A DNA stretch of 64,000 nt, taken from the NCBI GenBank assembly GCA_030041545.1, contig JASHNQ010000072.1, forward strand, positions 1 to 64,000, read 5' to 3'. Under the pieces are notes generated by a model. The model had not been told where the DNA came from and did no database searches. It saw only the letters and a list, made by a program, of their open reading frames with translations. Origin of the DNA: a candidate division FCPU426 bacterium. GTDB taxonomy: Bacteria > Oederibacteriota > Muellerivitia > Muellerivitales > Muellerivitaceae. This document shows positions 50,931 to 59,399 of the stretch, in pieces (the stretch's first letter is position 1; the number at the start of each line of letters is the position of its first letter). Both the position numbers and the translations under genes were made by a program.

Positions 50931-52877
50931 TTAAACTGCAAAAGCGAATGCGTAACGTCCACTTGGAAACCTTATTTGTGGCCACCATGATGCTTCTTGT
51001 CCTTCTCCTGTTTGAGTTCTAAGCAAGAACAATGTGATTTTATCTCCGGGGACTTTTCCCGCTTCTCCTCCATCTAGAATGCCCTGGGTTTCGCGTCGGT
51101 TTTCCTTAATACCACGATCCCGGTCAACATAAACATAACCATTTTCTTGGTTATGAAGGATGGAAAATTTAACAAGCGACTCGCCAACGGCAACCGGGTC
51201 CCAAATTTTTTCAGACACCCTTTGGTCCGGCATTGTAAGAGCTATTATTTCTTTTAACATTTCAACGGGTATTTCGGAAAATTGTTTGTTTGAAACATTC
51301 TTCAAAATATCGTTGATTTTTTCGGTGGCCGATTTAACCGAATCGTCCCGCACAACTTGTGCAGGATTATAAATGCCGCCGCCTGAATAAATGCCAATAG
51401 CGCCCGGAGCCAAAACATTACGCCTCGTTGGATTAAGGTTGTTTTCTAAATAAACCCCTCGAAATTCTTCGGTTGGGTGACGCGCAATTAAGTCGCGTAA
51501 TCCATTTTCCATATTATTAATCGCTCTAAAAACCACATGTAAAACTGGTGGTAGGAATAGTCTAAGTAAGCCAATGTCTTTTCTGCGGTAACCGTACATA
51601 CGCGCATGTTGAAGCACGGTATCAGCCTGTGGTTTTTGAGGATGGCGGCCATAATAACTGACGAGCAAATTTTTAATGGTTACACCGCGCCCAAGCTTGT
51701 TTCCTCCAACAAAAAGATTATATGGAGATTTAACCGCCACATCTTCATCGGAGTCTCCATTGACGAGTTTCACAGAAATGCCCGGCGAGAAAAACCCGAT
51801 GGCTTTAACCAAGTCTTCAAAGTTTGAATTTTTTAAATCGGAGTGAGTTGAAGAAAGGTCTTCGTAAGCTTCTCTTAATCTTTCGATGGTTGCTCGGTGG
51901 TTGTTTTTAACACCGTCACTTAAATCCATTTTGTACTGCCTTAGAAGATTTACGATGTGCTTATGATCGTCCCTTCGCAGGCTCACATGGCAAAGGAAGG
52001 CGCAATTCTGATCTGCTTCCTTTTTTCTTTTATATGTCGCTCCAATCATGAATGAATCTAAAGCTCTTTCGAGTGATTTTGGAATTTGAAGAGTTGGCGC
52101 TGGTTGCGGGCCTGGAGCCAAAACGGCTATATCGTTAATATCGAATTCTCTGACAAGATTAGTATCGTCTCCAAAAAAATCGTTCCCGCCGACATAATCG
52201 GAACCGGGATGACTTAAAACGGTAAATTTTGGTCGAAAGTCATGCGTTGGAGTTTGGAGGAAAAGTGCTTGGGGTGTCGCTGTTACTTGTAAGTATGTAT
52301 TTTTTTCAAAAAAATTCCTCAACTGACTAATTTGTTCGTTTATTGCACTTCGAGTTCCATCGGCAAGGCGTTCACGTGTGTTCAAGCTGGCTTGATCCGC
52401 TTCATCATCTATGATTAAACAACTGAGACCCTTAAGCCGCCCCAACCTAAAATTTTCATTTATGTCTGTAAGCATCCTTACGTTTTTAGTTGTTACAATT
52501 GCGCATGTACTGCCTTTAATGCGCCTCAAGAATGCCTCTGAATCTTTAAAATCTTTTTTCCCAATAACATCCATGCCGGGGAAGGATTCTTGAATTCGAC
52601 CTAAGGTTTGTTGATAAAGGGGGTCTATATCAGAGGTCAGTATGATTATTGTTTTGTATCCTTCATCTGCGCCAATCGCTCCCGTTGCACTTAGAACGCC
52701 TGTTTTTCCACTTTGAACCAAACCATAAATAAGGCCATTTATATCTTCCTTACCACCGCTTAAAGGATTCACCCATTTCTCCGCCACTTCCTTGGCAGTA
52801 TTCCTGATATCTTTAACTTCCTCTTCATTACCTATCTGCTTCTTCAAAAGTTCTATAACTTGATCGATGTGATTCAT
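50931..52877 (-). CDS. Z1-domain ATPase
   Basis: A 648-residue protein. Walker A is LIYGLVQSGKTGVLSATGAI, Walker B LSCLIIDDEADQASLN, and helicase-like later motifs include LLVSYYGRHPQKPQADTVLQ and ARMYGYRRKD. This order matches Z1-domain proteins, superfamily-2-like ATPases linked by comparative genomics to restriction and MutL/AIPR-type defence loci. It probably powers target search, translocation or remodelling for the adjacent nuclease. ATG 52877 follows AAGGAACCG. Confidence 0.8.
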   Translation of the reverse strand: MNHIDQVIELLKKQIGNEEEVKDIRNTAKEVAEKWVNPLSGGKEDINGLIYGLVQSGKTGVLSATGAIGADEGYKTIIILTSDIDPLYQQTLGRIQESFPGMDVIGKKDFKDSEAFLRRIKGSTCAIVTTKNVRMLTDINENFRLGRLKGLSCLIIDDEADQASLNTRERLADGTRSAINEQISQLRNFFEKNTYLQVTATPQALFLQTPTHDFRPKFTVLSHPGSDYVGGNDFFGDDTNLVREFDINDIAVLAPGPQPAPTLQIPKSLERALDSFMIGATYKRKKEADQNCAFLCHVSLRRDDHKHIVNLLRQYKMDLSDGVKNNHRATIERLREAYEDLSSTHSDLKNSNFEDLVKAIGFFSPGISVKLVNGDSDEDVAVKSPYNLFVGGNKLGRGVTIKNLLVSYYGRHPQKPQADTVLQHARMYGYRRKDIGLLRLFLPPVLHVVFRAINNMENGLRDLIARHPTEEFRGVYLENNLNPTRRNVLAPGAIGIYSGGGIYNPAQVVRDDSVKSATEKINDILKNVSNKQFSEIPVEMLKEIIALTMPDQRVSEKIWDPVAVGESLVKFSILHNQENGYVYVDRDRGIKENRRETQGILDGGEAGKVPGDKITLFLLRTQTGEGQEASWWPQIRFPSGRYAFAFAV

Positions 52878-52902
52878 CGGTTCCTTCTTTCAATCAATTC
52901 GA

Positions 52903-53319
52903 TTAGACAAATAAAATTGCCGGCCAACCACTCACCGGCACCTTACCAGGAAGAACGCCTTTTGACCCGGCCACGGCAAAGCATTTGTTGAATCCTCTTT
53001 TAATCGATATCCATTTTGTAGTCTCATCGAAAAATTCACCCATCTCCCCCCAATTCACGGCACAAATTCCATCGCCGCCACAAACAAAAGCGAGGTACAT
53101 TTTTTCACATAAATCGACGCACTGTTGGAGCTTGGTAATTTCTTCTCCCGTAAAAATGAATCTCCAAGGTGATCGATTTTTTGTCGTGTATTTTAAAAAA
53201 AATAATATTTCGTTGTTAACCAAATAACCATTCTCGAATTTGTGCACACTTTGACAACGTTTATCGTCCAGCAAGTGAATAAGAGCCACACCATGATAAA
53301 AATCATGTTTTTTGATCAT
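52903..53319 (-). CDS. Unknown protein of the Z1/HNH defence operon
   Basis: A 138-residue protein without a recognised family. It mixes charged and aromatic segments (SPWRFIFTGEEITKLQQCVD; LAFVCGGDGICAVNWGEMGE; WISIKRGFNKCFAVAGSKGV) and has five cysteines. Its start overlaps the HNH gene's stop by four bases and the Z1 gene begins 25 bases further on, so it is probably a working part of the system, perhaps a specificity or inhibitor subunit. Confidence 0.7.
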   Translation of the reverse strand: MIKKHDFYHGVALIHLLDDKRCQSVHKFENGYLVNNEILFFLKYTTKNRSPWRFIFTGEEITKLQQCVDLCEKMYLAFVCGGDGICAVNWGEMGEFFDETTKWISIKRGFNKCFAVAGSKGVLPGKVPVSGWPAILFV

Positions 53320-54110
53320 TTTCTTCTCGCCTGGATGATTTTAATTAAATCTTCCACAGGGACAATCGTCCCATGCTTTCGATGAACCATACTATGGCAA
53401 TTTGAACAAAGAGGAACCAAATCAGATTTAGGGTCAATAGAAACCATTCCCGCGGACAACTGTTTCAAGTGATGAATCTCAATATAACCTCTGGCTAATT
53501 CGTTCCCATAAAACAGATCAAAATCGAACCCACAAGCCTTACATTTTGTTCCATGAATTAAAATCGCATTTGTTCGATTTTCCGGGTTCCTTTCATAAGA
53601 GTAATGCTTCCTCAAAATCTTTTTGCCTTCTTCCTTCGGAAGGAATTCGGAATCTCTATCTCCATGAGTTTCAAGTTCAGTGATCAAAGCCGATTTTGAA
53701 ATGATAGAACTTCTTTTTGTTTGGAAAGAAAACCTACTAGGTTTTTCATTCTCAAGAAAATACTTTAAAAGTCTGATTGGCCCAAAATAAGTAAAAGATG
53801 AATGGTGTTTTTCCCGAAAAAAGAGGTAAAGTCCATCTTTGGTTTTTGAAGTATTAATGATTCTTTGATCGTTCGCATGGTTAGTTTCGCCTTCAATATG
53901 CAAAATGTCCCCGTCAAAATAATCGTTGTATTGAGTTAGCTTTTCTTGCTTTTTCTGGGTGATAAAAAGAATTAATTTGTTATCCCCCTTTGGGGTAAAA
54001 ATTCCTCTGGCAATAGCATTGGAGGCTCCATAACCCCAAATTTTTGCAAGATATGGCCTATCATAATTTTCACCGACAATGAGACTGTTCAGATGGACGG
54101 TTGCTTTCAT
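53316..54110 (-). CDS. HNH endonuclease with DUF3427-like N-terminal domain
   Basis: A 264-residue nuclease. The N-terminal ~120 residues (RPYLAKIWGYGASNAIARGI; HANDQRIINTSKTKDGLYLF; HSSFTYFGPI) resemble the DUF3427/ScoMcrA-type DNA-reading domain. Residues ~190-260 are a McrA-like HNH: CKACGFDF, EIHHLKQLS, LVPLCSNCHSMVHRK. It is a good candidate for the restriction enzyme of this operon. ATG 54110 is the first ATG; the frame also opens at TTG 54119. Confidence 0.85.
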   Translation of the reverse strand: MKATVHLNSLIVGENYDRPYLAKIWGYGASNAIARGIFTPKGDNKLILFITQKKQEKLTQYNDYFDGDILHIEGETNHANDQRIINTSKTKDGLYLFFREKHHSSFTYFGPIRLLKYFLENEKPSRFSFQTKRSSIISKSALITELETHGDRDSEFLPKEEGKKILRKHYSYERNPENRTNAILIHGTKCKACGFDFDLFYGNELARGYIEIHHLKQLSAGMVSIDPKSDLVPLCSNCHSMVHRKHGTIVPVEDLIKIIQARRK

Positions 54111-54274
54111 GATTTCCAAAATTTATTCTTTCTCCGACCTTTTTATATTTTAGCTCCTGCCACTTTAATAAACTTGCTTCATTTTTCAGAGATGAGTTTG
54201 GGGTGGGGTGCAGGGGAGGGAACACCCTACCCTGCCGGACGCAAAAAGGCCTCTTGGGGAAAGGGGCCTGGCTT

Positions 54275-54763
54275 TTAGTACAAAAGCCCGGCTTGGCGGA
54301 AGGAGAAATAGCCTTCGTGGGTCACGATCAAATGGTCATGGACCGTGATGCCCATTGCCCTGGCGGCGGTCATGATCTGGCGGGTTAACTGCTTGTCCCC
54401 CTCGGATGGTTCCAGGCTTCCGGCAGGGTGGTTGTGGCTGAAAATAATGCCGGTTGCGTCCAATTCCAGAGCCTTCTTCAAGACCTCGCGGGGATAAACT
54501 GCGGTGTGGTCAACCGTGCCTTCCTGGTTTAAAACCACGTCTAAAACATGGTTCCGGTGGTCAACGTACATGGTCACAAAAGCTTCGTTCCGTTTCCCGC
54601 CGATATACTGCTTGAAGTACGCGACCACTTCATCCGGGCTTCCCATGACCGGCCCCCGCTGGTAGTCCGCCCTGGCTTCCGCCCAAGAAACCGGTGGCAC
54701 GGTTGGGGGCGGCAACTCCTTCACGTTGAATTTCAGTCGGTCCTTCTTTGTTTCATCACTCAT
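54275..54763 (-). CDS. radC: RadC-like JAB-domain protein
   Basis: A 162-residue JAB/MPN metalloprotein as found on many mobile elements. The metal motif is IIFSHNHPAGSLEPSEGDKQ (HxHPxG...S..D), followed by ITVHDHLIVTHEGYFSFRQA. The N-terminal helix-hairpin-helix of chromosomal RadC is missing, the usual truncated form. ATG 54763 has AAAGGAG seven bases upstream. Unlike its neighbours it is GC-rich, so it marks island backbone between the two cargo blocks. Confidence 0.9.
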   Translation of the reverse strand: MSDETKKDRLKFNVKELPPPTVPPVSWAEARADYQRGPVMGSPDEVVAYFKQYIGGKRNEAFVTMYVDHRNHVLDVVLNQEGTVDHTAVYPREVLKKALELDATGIIFSHNHPAGSLEPSEGDKQLTRQIMTAARAMGITVHDHLIVTHEGYFSFRQAGLLY

Positions 54764-54769
54764 TGCCAT

Positions 54770-55062
54770 GCTCCTTTACCAGGAGCAGCCTCCGGGGCCG
54801 CCCCTCGAAGAGGAAAGGGGCGGCCATGGAGGAGAGGCCAAATAGGAAGAGCTAGCGGACTATTGGCCCAATAATGTTTTCGAGTTTTCCGACGGAGTGC
54901 GAAAGCGAAGCGATAGCATCCGAGGCCTGGTGCCCCGGACACGGTCTAAGGGTCCGAGGGCAAGCCACTGGTGGCTAAGGCCGTTCGGAAAAATTAGGAA
55001 AACAAAAAAAATTAAAATTTTTAATAAAAAAGCCTGATATCTTTGTCTTGATTCCTTCTGAT
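54770..55062. other. Noncoding backbone segment with inverted ends
   Basis: No gene is supported. GAGTTTTCCGACGGAGTG and GGCCGTTCGGAAAAATT form a weak inverted pair over 54,886-55,000, enclosing GC-rich short hairpins (GGTGCCCCGGACACGG). The base composition changes to AT-rich just after 55,000. Confidence 0.5.
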
Positions 55063-56172
55063 TCAATTAACCGTTTTCGATTTAAATTCCACGTATTTCT
55101 TCGAAAGAATTTCAAAACATCTTGTCATATTTCCACCATCATTTGGGCTTCTGCTAAATGATTGATAATTCGAAAGGTCCTGATCAATCTTCGCAATTTC
55201 ATCTCGCGTAGCATTAACACCTTTTTTTAGAATCGCATTATTTTTTCTTTTCATTTCATCAAAATATCTCAAAAAATTTCTAAGCTGTTTATTATCATCA
55301 CCCAAATTCCGTTTTATTAACCAATAATACCAAATTAGTGGGCCTTGGGAGTTAAGTAGCGGGTCCCCTTTTTGAAATACCTTAGTCATCCTGTTTAACA
55401 TTCTTCCAACAGTACGATAAATATCAACCCAATGGCGGAGTTGGGACTTCTCAAAATCTTGAGGCTCTAGAGTTTCCTCAACTAGACGATCTAAATTTCT
55501 TTTTTTCATATCAACAAATCTTCCATGAGTTTCTAGTAATAGCATCTTTGCAACAGCATTTGATTCCTGCATTCGTTGTATATTAAATTTTATGTTGAAT
55601 TTAAAAAATTTGTGCTTGGAAAGCTTTTGGATCATTCTTGTAGCCCTTGAAATCGTAGCGTTCCTAATTTCTGCTCCAACCAAAGCTTTTGAAGTTTTAT
55701 TTAAACGAATGAACATATCATTTATTCTTTCCTGTTCATCCGTAATAACCCTCATAACTGAAATTTCATATTCTTCGATTCTCCTTGCGATTTCCGGGTA
55801 TTGGATTTTTAAAGTTGAATAATTTAATCCACCAATTTGTAAGTTGGCATTGTCGGATAGTAAAAAATCTTTTGCCAACTCCAACTTATTATCAAAGAAC
55901 GCAAAAATAGTTTCGAATCGTTGTTTACCGTCGATAACTGAAAACATTTTTTTCCCAGAATCTCGTGGCGAAATACCATAAGTGTTATCAGCAAGATAAA
56001 ATTTAGGAATGTCATAATCATTAAGAATTGAATCAATCAAATATTTCTTTTCTGCTGATTTCCAAATATTTCCTTTTCTTTGAAAAACTGGTGCTAAATC
56101 AATATTTTTTTGTTGGTATTGGCTATACCACCAAGTAAGCGGTTTGAGGGGGAAGAGTTTTACTTTGAACAT
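55063..56172 (-). CDS. DUF262 (GmrS/DndB-like) protein
   Basis: A 369-residue protein with the DUF262 N-terminal nucleotide-site pattern: DLAPVFQRKGNIWKSAEKKY, LIDSILNDYDIPKFYLAD and FSVIDGKQRFETIFAFF (DGQQR-type). The C-terminal half is helical and lacks a clear DUF1524 HNH nuclease. DUF262 proteins act as GmrS-type NTPase/nuclease partners or modification sensors. It begins behind GGAGG formed by the end of the FRG gene. Confidence 0.85.
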   Translation of the reverse strand: MFKVKLFPLKPLTWWYSQYQQKNIDLAPVFQRKGNIWKSAEKKYLIDSILNDYDIPKFYLADNTYGISPRDSGKKMFSVIDGKQRFETIFAFFDNKLELAKDFLLSDNANLQIGGLNYSTLKIQYPEIARRIEEYEISVMRVITDEQERINDMFIRLNKTSKALVGAEIRNATISRATRMIQKLSKHKFFKFNIKFNIQRMQESNAVAKMLLLETHGRFVDMKKRNLDRLVEETLEPQDFEKSQLRHWVDIYRTVGRMLNRMTKVFQKGDPLLNSQGPLIWYYWLIKRNLGDDNKQLRNFLRYFDEMKRKNNAILKKGVNATRDEIAKIDQDLSNYQSFSRSPNDGGNMTRCFEILSKKYVEFKSKTVN

Positions 56173-56175
56173 ATT

Positions 56176-57057
56176 TTAAACCTCCACCTTAAACCCAAAA
56201 TCTCTTCTCATTTCATTTGCTAACCCGTGTAAATCTGGATAAACAAATGAATCCGTAAAACCAATTGAATAAAGATTTTTAAAAATAGAATCTATGTTTT
56301 TATTTTTGATCAACACTTTATATAAAAGTTCGTCGTGTTTTCTAATCCCCTTGCCTTTAATTTGCTTTTCCATAGGAAGCACATCTTTTCCAAAAATTAC
56401 AAACATCCCTTTTTGAACCGAAATACGTACATTGTTGTGAATGCCCCATAATGCAATTGGATGCATGTTCATGGCTCTTCTAAGGGTGGGATCCACCACA
56501 ACATAATTATCCAAAGCTGGATCGCCAACTGACAAAACACCACCTTTATAGCCTTGAGATTTGAGGACCCAACGGTTCCATTTGACCGCATTCAAAACCC
56601 ATACGGCTGCATCACATTTTAAATCATATTTTTCATTTTTCTTTTTCGCCTCTGACAAAGCAAAAAAAAGAGCAACATATGGATTTTGGGTCCAATCTAA
56701 TAATCGAGTTGGCATTCCCCAATGTTGCATAAAAAATAAACAATCCAATACATCCCTAGATTTTTCATTTGAAAAATTTGTTCCTGTTGGGAAAAAAGGG
56801 GTTCCAAGCTCTACGAATTTTTTTATCATCTTTTCTTCTTTATCTAACAAGTTACCGTAATCTTTCTCAGTGGGATGACGAAACAAACCGGGTATCAATT
56901 CATATAAAGAATCACCAACCCCGCGGTAACAGAACATGTCATTATCACCATTAACATTTGCCAAATTAAATTCAACTAATTTGGTGTATTCCTCCATGTT
57001 GGATATTTCTTCTGGAGGCACTTTGGGTTTAGTTGGATGTTTTCGGATAGTCTTCAT
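56176..57057 (-). CDS. FRG-domain protein
   Basis: A 293-residue protein with the FRG domain: FCYRGVGDSLYELIPGLFRH and FFMQHWGMPTRLLDWTQNPY, then VALFFALSEAKKKNEKYD, the conserved F-RG and H-GxPTRLLDWT blocks. FRG proteins are uncharacterised or implicated in abortive-type phage defence. The C-terminus (YSIGFTDSFVYPDLHGLANE, then MRRDFGF) is conserved in this family. Its ribosome site lies in the methyltransferase tail seven bases upstream. Confidence 0.88.
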   Translation of the reverse strand: MKTIRKHPTKPKVPPEEISNMEEYTKLVEFNLANVNGDNDMFCYRGVGDSLYELIPGLFRHPTEKDYGNLLDKEEKMIKKFVELGTPFFPTGTNFSNEKSRDVLDCLFFMQHWGMPTRLLDWTQNPYVALFFALSEAKKKNEKYDLKCDAAVWVLNAVKWNRWVLKSQGYKGGVLSVGDPALDNYVVVDPTLRRAMNMHPIALWGIHNNVRISVQKGMFVIFGKDVLPMEKQIKGKGIRKHDELLYKVLIKNKNIDSIFKNLYSIGFTDSFVYPDLHGLANEMRRDFGFKVEV

Positions 57058-57064
57058 AAAAACC

Positions 57065-58177
57065 TTAGTTAGAAAGAATTATGTCCATTTCGCCAGGTTT
57101 CGGGGATTTGTCACCGAACAAAGCGGTTTGGGTTGGCCCTGAAAAAGGGCGCTTTAATATTTTCATTTTTTTCTTTGGAAAAATATCTTTTAAAATTTCT
57201 TTTGTGGTTTGGAATGTAAAAGGTCTAGCATCTGTTCGCACATAAATATTTGCGTTCTTTTTTAACAGTTTTGCTGAATTTTCAAAAACTGTTTGAAGCA
57301 AAACTTTGTAATCTTCCTTTGAAGAAAATTTTCTGGCCCAATGATTATCCAAACTTCTTGGTCTTTTGAAACCTCCGAGCATCCAAAGACGCAACCATTG
57401 ATCGTAATGATAATTTGTTACTTCATAATATGGTGGCGAAGTGAATAAAAGGCCTACCTTTGGCCCAGAAAATCTAGCGACCCTTTTTAAAAGCTTAGTG
57501 CTATCTCCCAATAACATTTGACTATTTTTATCTTTTATTATTCCTTTTGAATATCTCCATTTAATTCTTTGAGCAAGGAATTTCATTACGTCTATGTGGG
57601 GAGGTGTTTTCCCTTTGCTTTTCCACCAACGGATAGAGTAATCAGGGCTTAACGCTTTCCCCTGGCGCATTTGATTGGAAAATGAATCCCATTCCTTGCC
57701 ATGCAAATAAACCAATATTAAAGACATCAATGTTGCATCAGCTTTTCTCGTCTTCCACTTTAAAATTTTGCGGGCTGTAATTAAAAAATCAAATACCGAT
57801 TGGGAATAACACAATTTAAAAAATTCATCTCTATAAGCTTGTGCCCCACGACTTTGTTTAAGAACTTTCCCCAAACTTTTAAAAACCAAATTTTCTGAAG
57901 CTGGGCAAAGCTTTGTTTTTCCGTAAAGCCAACCGACGGGGTTAATTTCTATTCCAACCCCTTTTCTACCCAAAACTGATGAAGCAAAAACGCTTGATCC
58001 TCTACCCGCAAAAGGGTCCAAAACCCATTCTTCCTTATTGGAATATTTTTTTACTACCTCTTTTGCAAATGAAAAAGGAAACATTGCATAGTAAGGCCCA
58101 AGTCCAGCCCATCTGTTTTCAGGATTTTCAAAGCTACGCATTTCCATAGTTTTATAATTATCCAATAAATCTTTCAA
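57065..58177 (-). CDS. DNA methyltransferase, TSPPY type
   Basis: A protein of up to 370 residues. SAM-binding motif I is WVLDPFAGRGSSVFASSVLG with GVGIEINPVGW following, and the catalytic motif IV is GLLFTSPPYYEVTNYHYDQW, which indicates N4-cytosine or N6-adenine methylation. It is first in a three-gene operon with FRG and DUF262 genes. Start TTG 58177 is given; ATG 58147 is an alternative that keeps all motifs. No separate restriction nuclease is present. Confidence 0.88.
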   Translation of the reverse strand: MKDLLDNYKTMEMRSFENPENRWAGLGPYYAMFPFSFAKEVVKKYSNKEEWVLDPFAGRGSSVFASSVLGRKGVGIEINPVGWLYGKTKLCPASENLVFKSLGKVLKQSRGAQAYRDEFFKLCYSQSVFDFLITARKILKWKTRKADATLMSLILVYLHGKEWDSFSNQMRQGKALSPDYSIRWWKSKGKTPPHIDVMKFLAQRIKWRYSKGIIKDKNSQMLLGDSTKLLKRVARFSGPKVGLLFTSPPYYEVTNYHYDQWLRLWMLGGFKRPRSLDNHWARKFSSKEDYKVLLQTVFENSAKLLKKNANIYVRTDARPFTFQTTKEILKDIFPKKKMKILKRPFSGPTQTALFGDKSPKPGEMDIILSN

Positions 58178-58384
58178 TTAAAAGAGTTAAATAAAGAACC
58201 AGAGTTCATTATCAGAAAAAAGTTTGAACTTTGTGTTTCGTCTAAAGTATGGGCGATTATTTCACAAAATTCGGTCACTTAATTTTAAGAGTTTGGGGCT
58301 TGGGGCGAAGCCCCAGGAGAAGGGGGTGTGCCGAGGATCGGCAAAGCCAGCCGAGGCCAGGGGGAAGGCCTTCCCCCCAAAAAC
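58178..58384. other. Noncoding junction upstream of the methyltransferase
   Basis: AT-rich up to about 58,280, then GC-rich with a CTTGGGGC-GAA-GCCCCAG hairpin and GGGGGAAGGCCTTCCCCCC palindrome. The change marks the right edge of the second cargo block. The methyltransferase promoter should lie in the AT-rich part. Confidence 0.5.
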
Positions 58385-58519
58385 TCATTCTTTAGAAACC
58401 TTTATGGCTCCTTTGATTAAAAGAAGTTTCAGTTTTTCTTGGCGTTTTTTCAAATCTTCTTTTGATAAAGGGACAAGGCGTATCTCGACCGGCAGTTTTT
58501 TTAATTCCCGCTTTTTCAT
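58385..58519 (-). CDS. Small basic island protein (44 residues)
   Basis: The minus strand encodes MKKRELKKLPVEIRLVPLSK followed by a Lys-rich helix (EDLKKRQEKLKLLLIKGAIK) and VSKE. Amphipathic pattern and codon use look coding. No clear ribosome site was seen and no family is known. It could be a small regulator downstream of the HicAB-like pair. Confidence 0.4.
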   Translation of the reverse strand: MKKRELKKLPVEIRLVPLSKEDLKKRQEKLKLLLIKGAIKVSKE

Positions 58520-58536
58520 AAAAATTTAACCATTTG

Positions 58537-58575
58537 AAAAATAAAAGGCTCCCCGGCATTTCGGGAACCACATAA
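58537..58575 (-). terminator. Terminator after the HicA-like gene
   Basis: On the minus strand GGTTCCCGAAATGCCGGGGA plus GCC forms a stem followed by TTTTATTTTTC, about 40 bases past the stop. Confidence 0.65.
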
Positions 58576-58612
58576 GTTGGAATTAATTTTGGTGGGGTGG
58601 GGTTTCAGGCCC

Positions 58613-58864
58613 CTACATTAGCCCTTCGAAAAAGCTATTGACGCAATTCGGGTCCAACTGGAAGAGTTCCGCCATGCGCTTGACCGGATTACGCTGGATA
58701 TGAGGGTCATGCTCCTTTTTTGAACCCCTGGGCAGGGCAAAAACCTTTCCCTCATAGGTGATTAAATTGCTGTGAGTGCTTTCCCTTTTAGTGGCCTTTC
58801 CACCGGCGCACTTCTTGAGCATCTCGTATATCTCACTTAACCTAACCTGGCCTTTTGGACCCAA
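58613..58864 (-). CDS. HicA-like toxin
   Basis: An 83-residue protein with the pattern RLSEIYEMLKKCAGGKATKR, STHSNLITYEGKVFALPRGS, then HDPHIQRNPVKRMAELFQLD, which fits the small dsRBD-like HicA fold (the family's GSHH is STHS here). It starts at TTG 58864, two bases after the HicB-like stop. The match is by pattern only. Confidence 0.55.
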   Translation of the reverse strand: MGPKGQVRLSEIYEMLKKCAGGKATKRESTHSNLITYEGKVFALPRGSKKEHDPHIQRNPVKRMAELFQLDPNCVNSFFEGLM

Positions 58865-58866
58865 TA

Positions 58867-59367
58867 TTAGGCTGCCGTGGCGTATTCGAACTCAGGGTTG
58901 TCCGTAGGAGAAGGGGACCAATTCTTCTGTGCGTCCAGTCGGACGCAATGAATGACCCTCGCCGGGGCGTCTTCGGTGATTTTATCGAGGTTGGAAAAGG
59001 GGCCGTCCGGCTTCAAGGAGCCGGAACGGATTGCATTCCGGGTCTCGGTCCAAATGGCGGCCTGGGCCTTGTTCTCGGTCAAAATAAAACTATCGACCGA
59101 TTTTTGAAACTCGTTGAAGTTACCCGCGGCCACGGCTAAGTCTTCCAAAACTCCCCGGAAGAACTCGCGGAAGTTCAAATAAGCCTCTTGGGGGGTGGCC
59201 CCTTCTTGGGCGATGCCGCCGGGGCTCACGCCGTTCAACCACCACTCGCTGACCCCATCCTCTTTTTCCTCGACCATGAGCACGCGGCCTTCGATTTGCA
59301 CGCCAGCCAAAAAGCCTGGCCCGGCGATCATGTCTTTGAATTTAAAAATCAATGGATAGGAATTCAT
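58867..59367 (-). CDS. HicB-like antitoxin
   Basis: A 166-residue protein. SEWWLNGVSPGGIAQEGATP with QEAYLNFREFFRGVL resembles the partial RNase-H fold of HicB/DUF1902 antitoxins, which often read ...PG...A.G.T.EEA... The C-terminal part (KITEDAPARVIHCVRLDAQK) has no assignment. It is upstream of and adjacent to the HicA-like gene, the antitoxin-first order. Confidence 0.55.
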   Translation of the reverse strand: MNSYPLIFKFKDMIAGPGFLAGVQIEGRVLMVEEKEDGVSEWWLNGVSPGGIAQEGATPQEAYLNFREFFRGVLEDLAVAAGNFNEFQKSVDSFILTENKAQAAIWTETRNAIRSGSLKPDGPFSNLDKITEDAPARVIHCVRLDAQKNWSPSPTDNPEFEYATAA

Positions 59368-59399
59368 GGGGGGCTCCCGCTCTATGCTTACCTAACGTT

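Noticed and set aside
58224..58529. Plus-strand 101-codon frame
   Set aside because: No ribosome site or motif; the minus strand in the same place gives a more protein-like small ORF.
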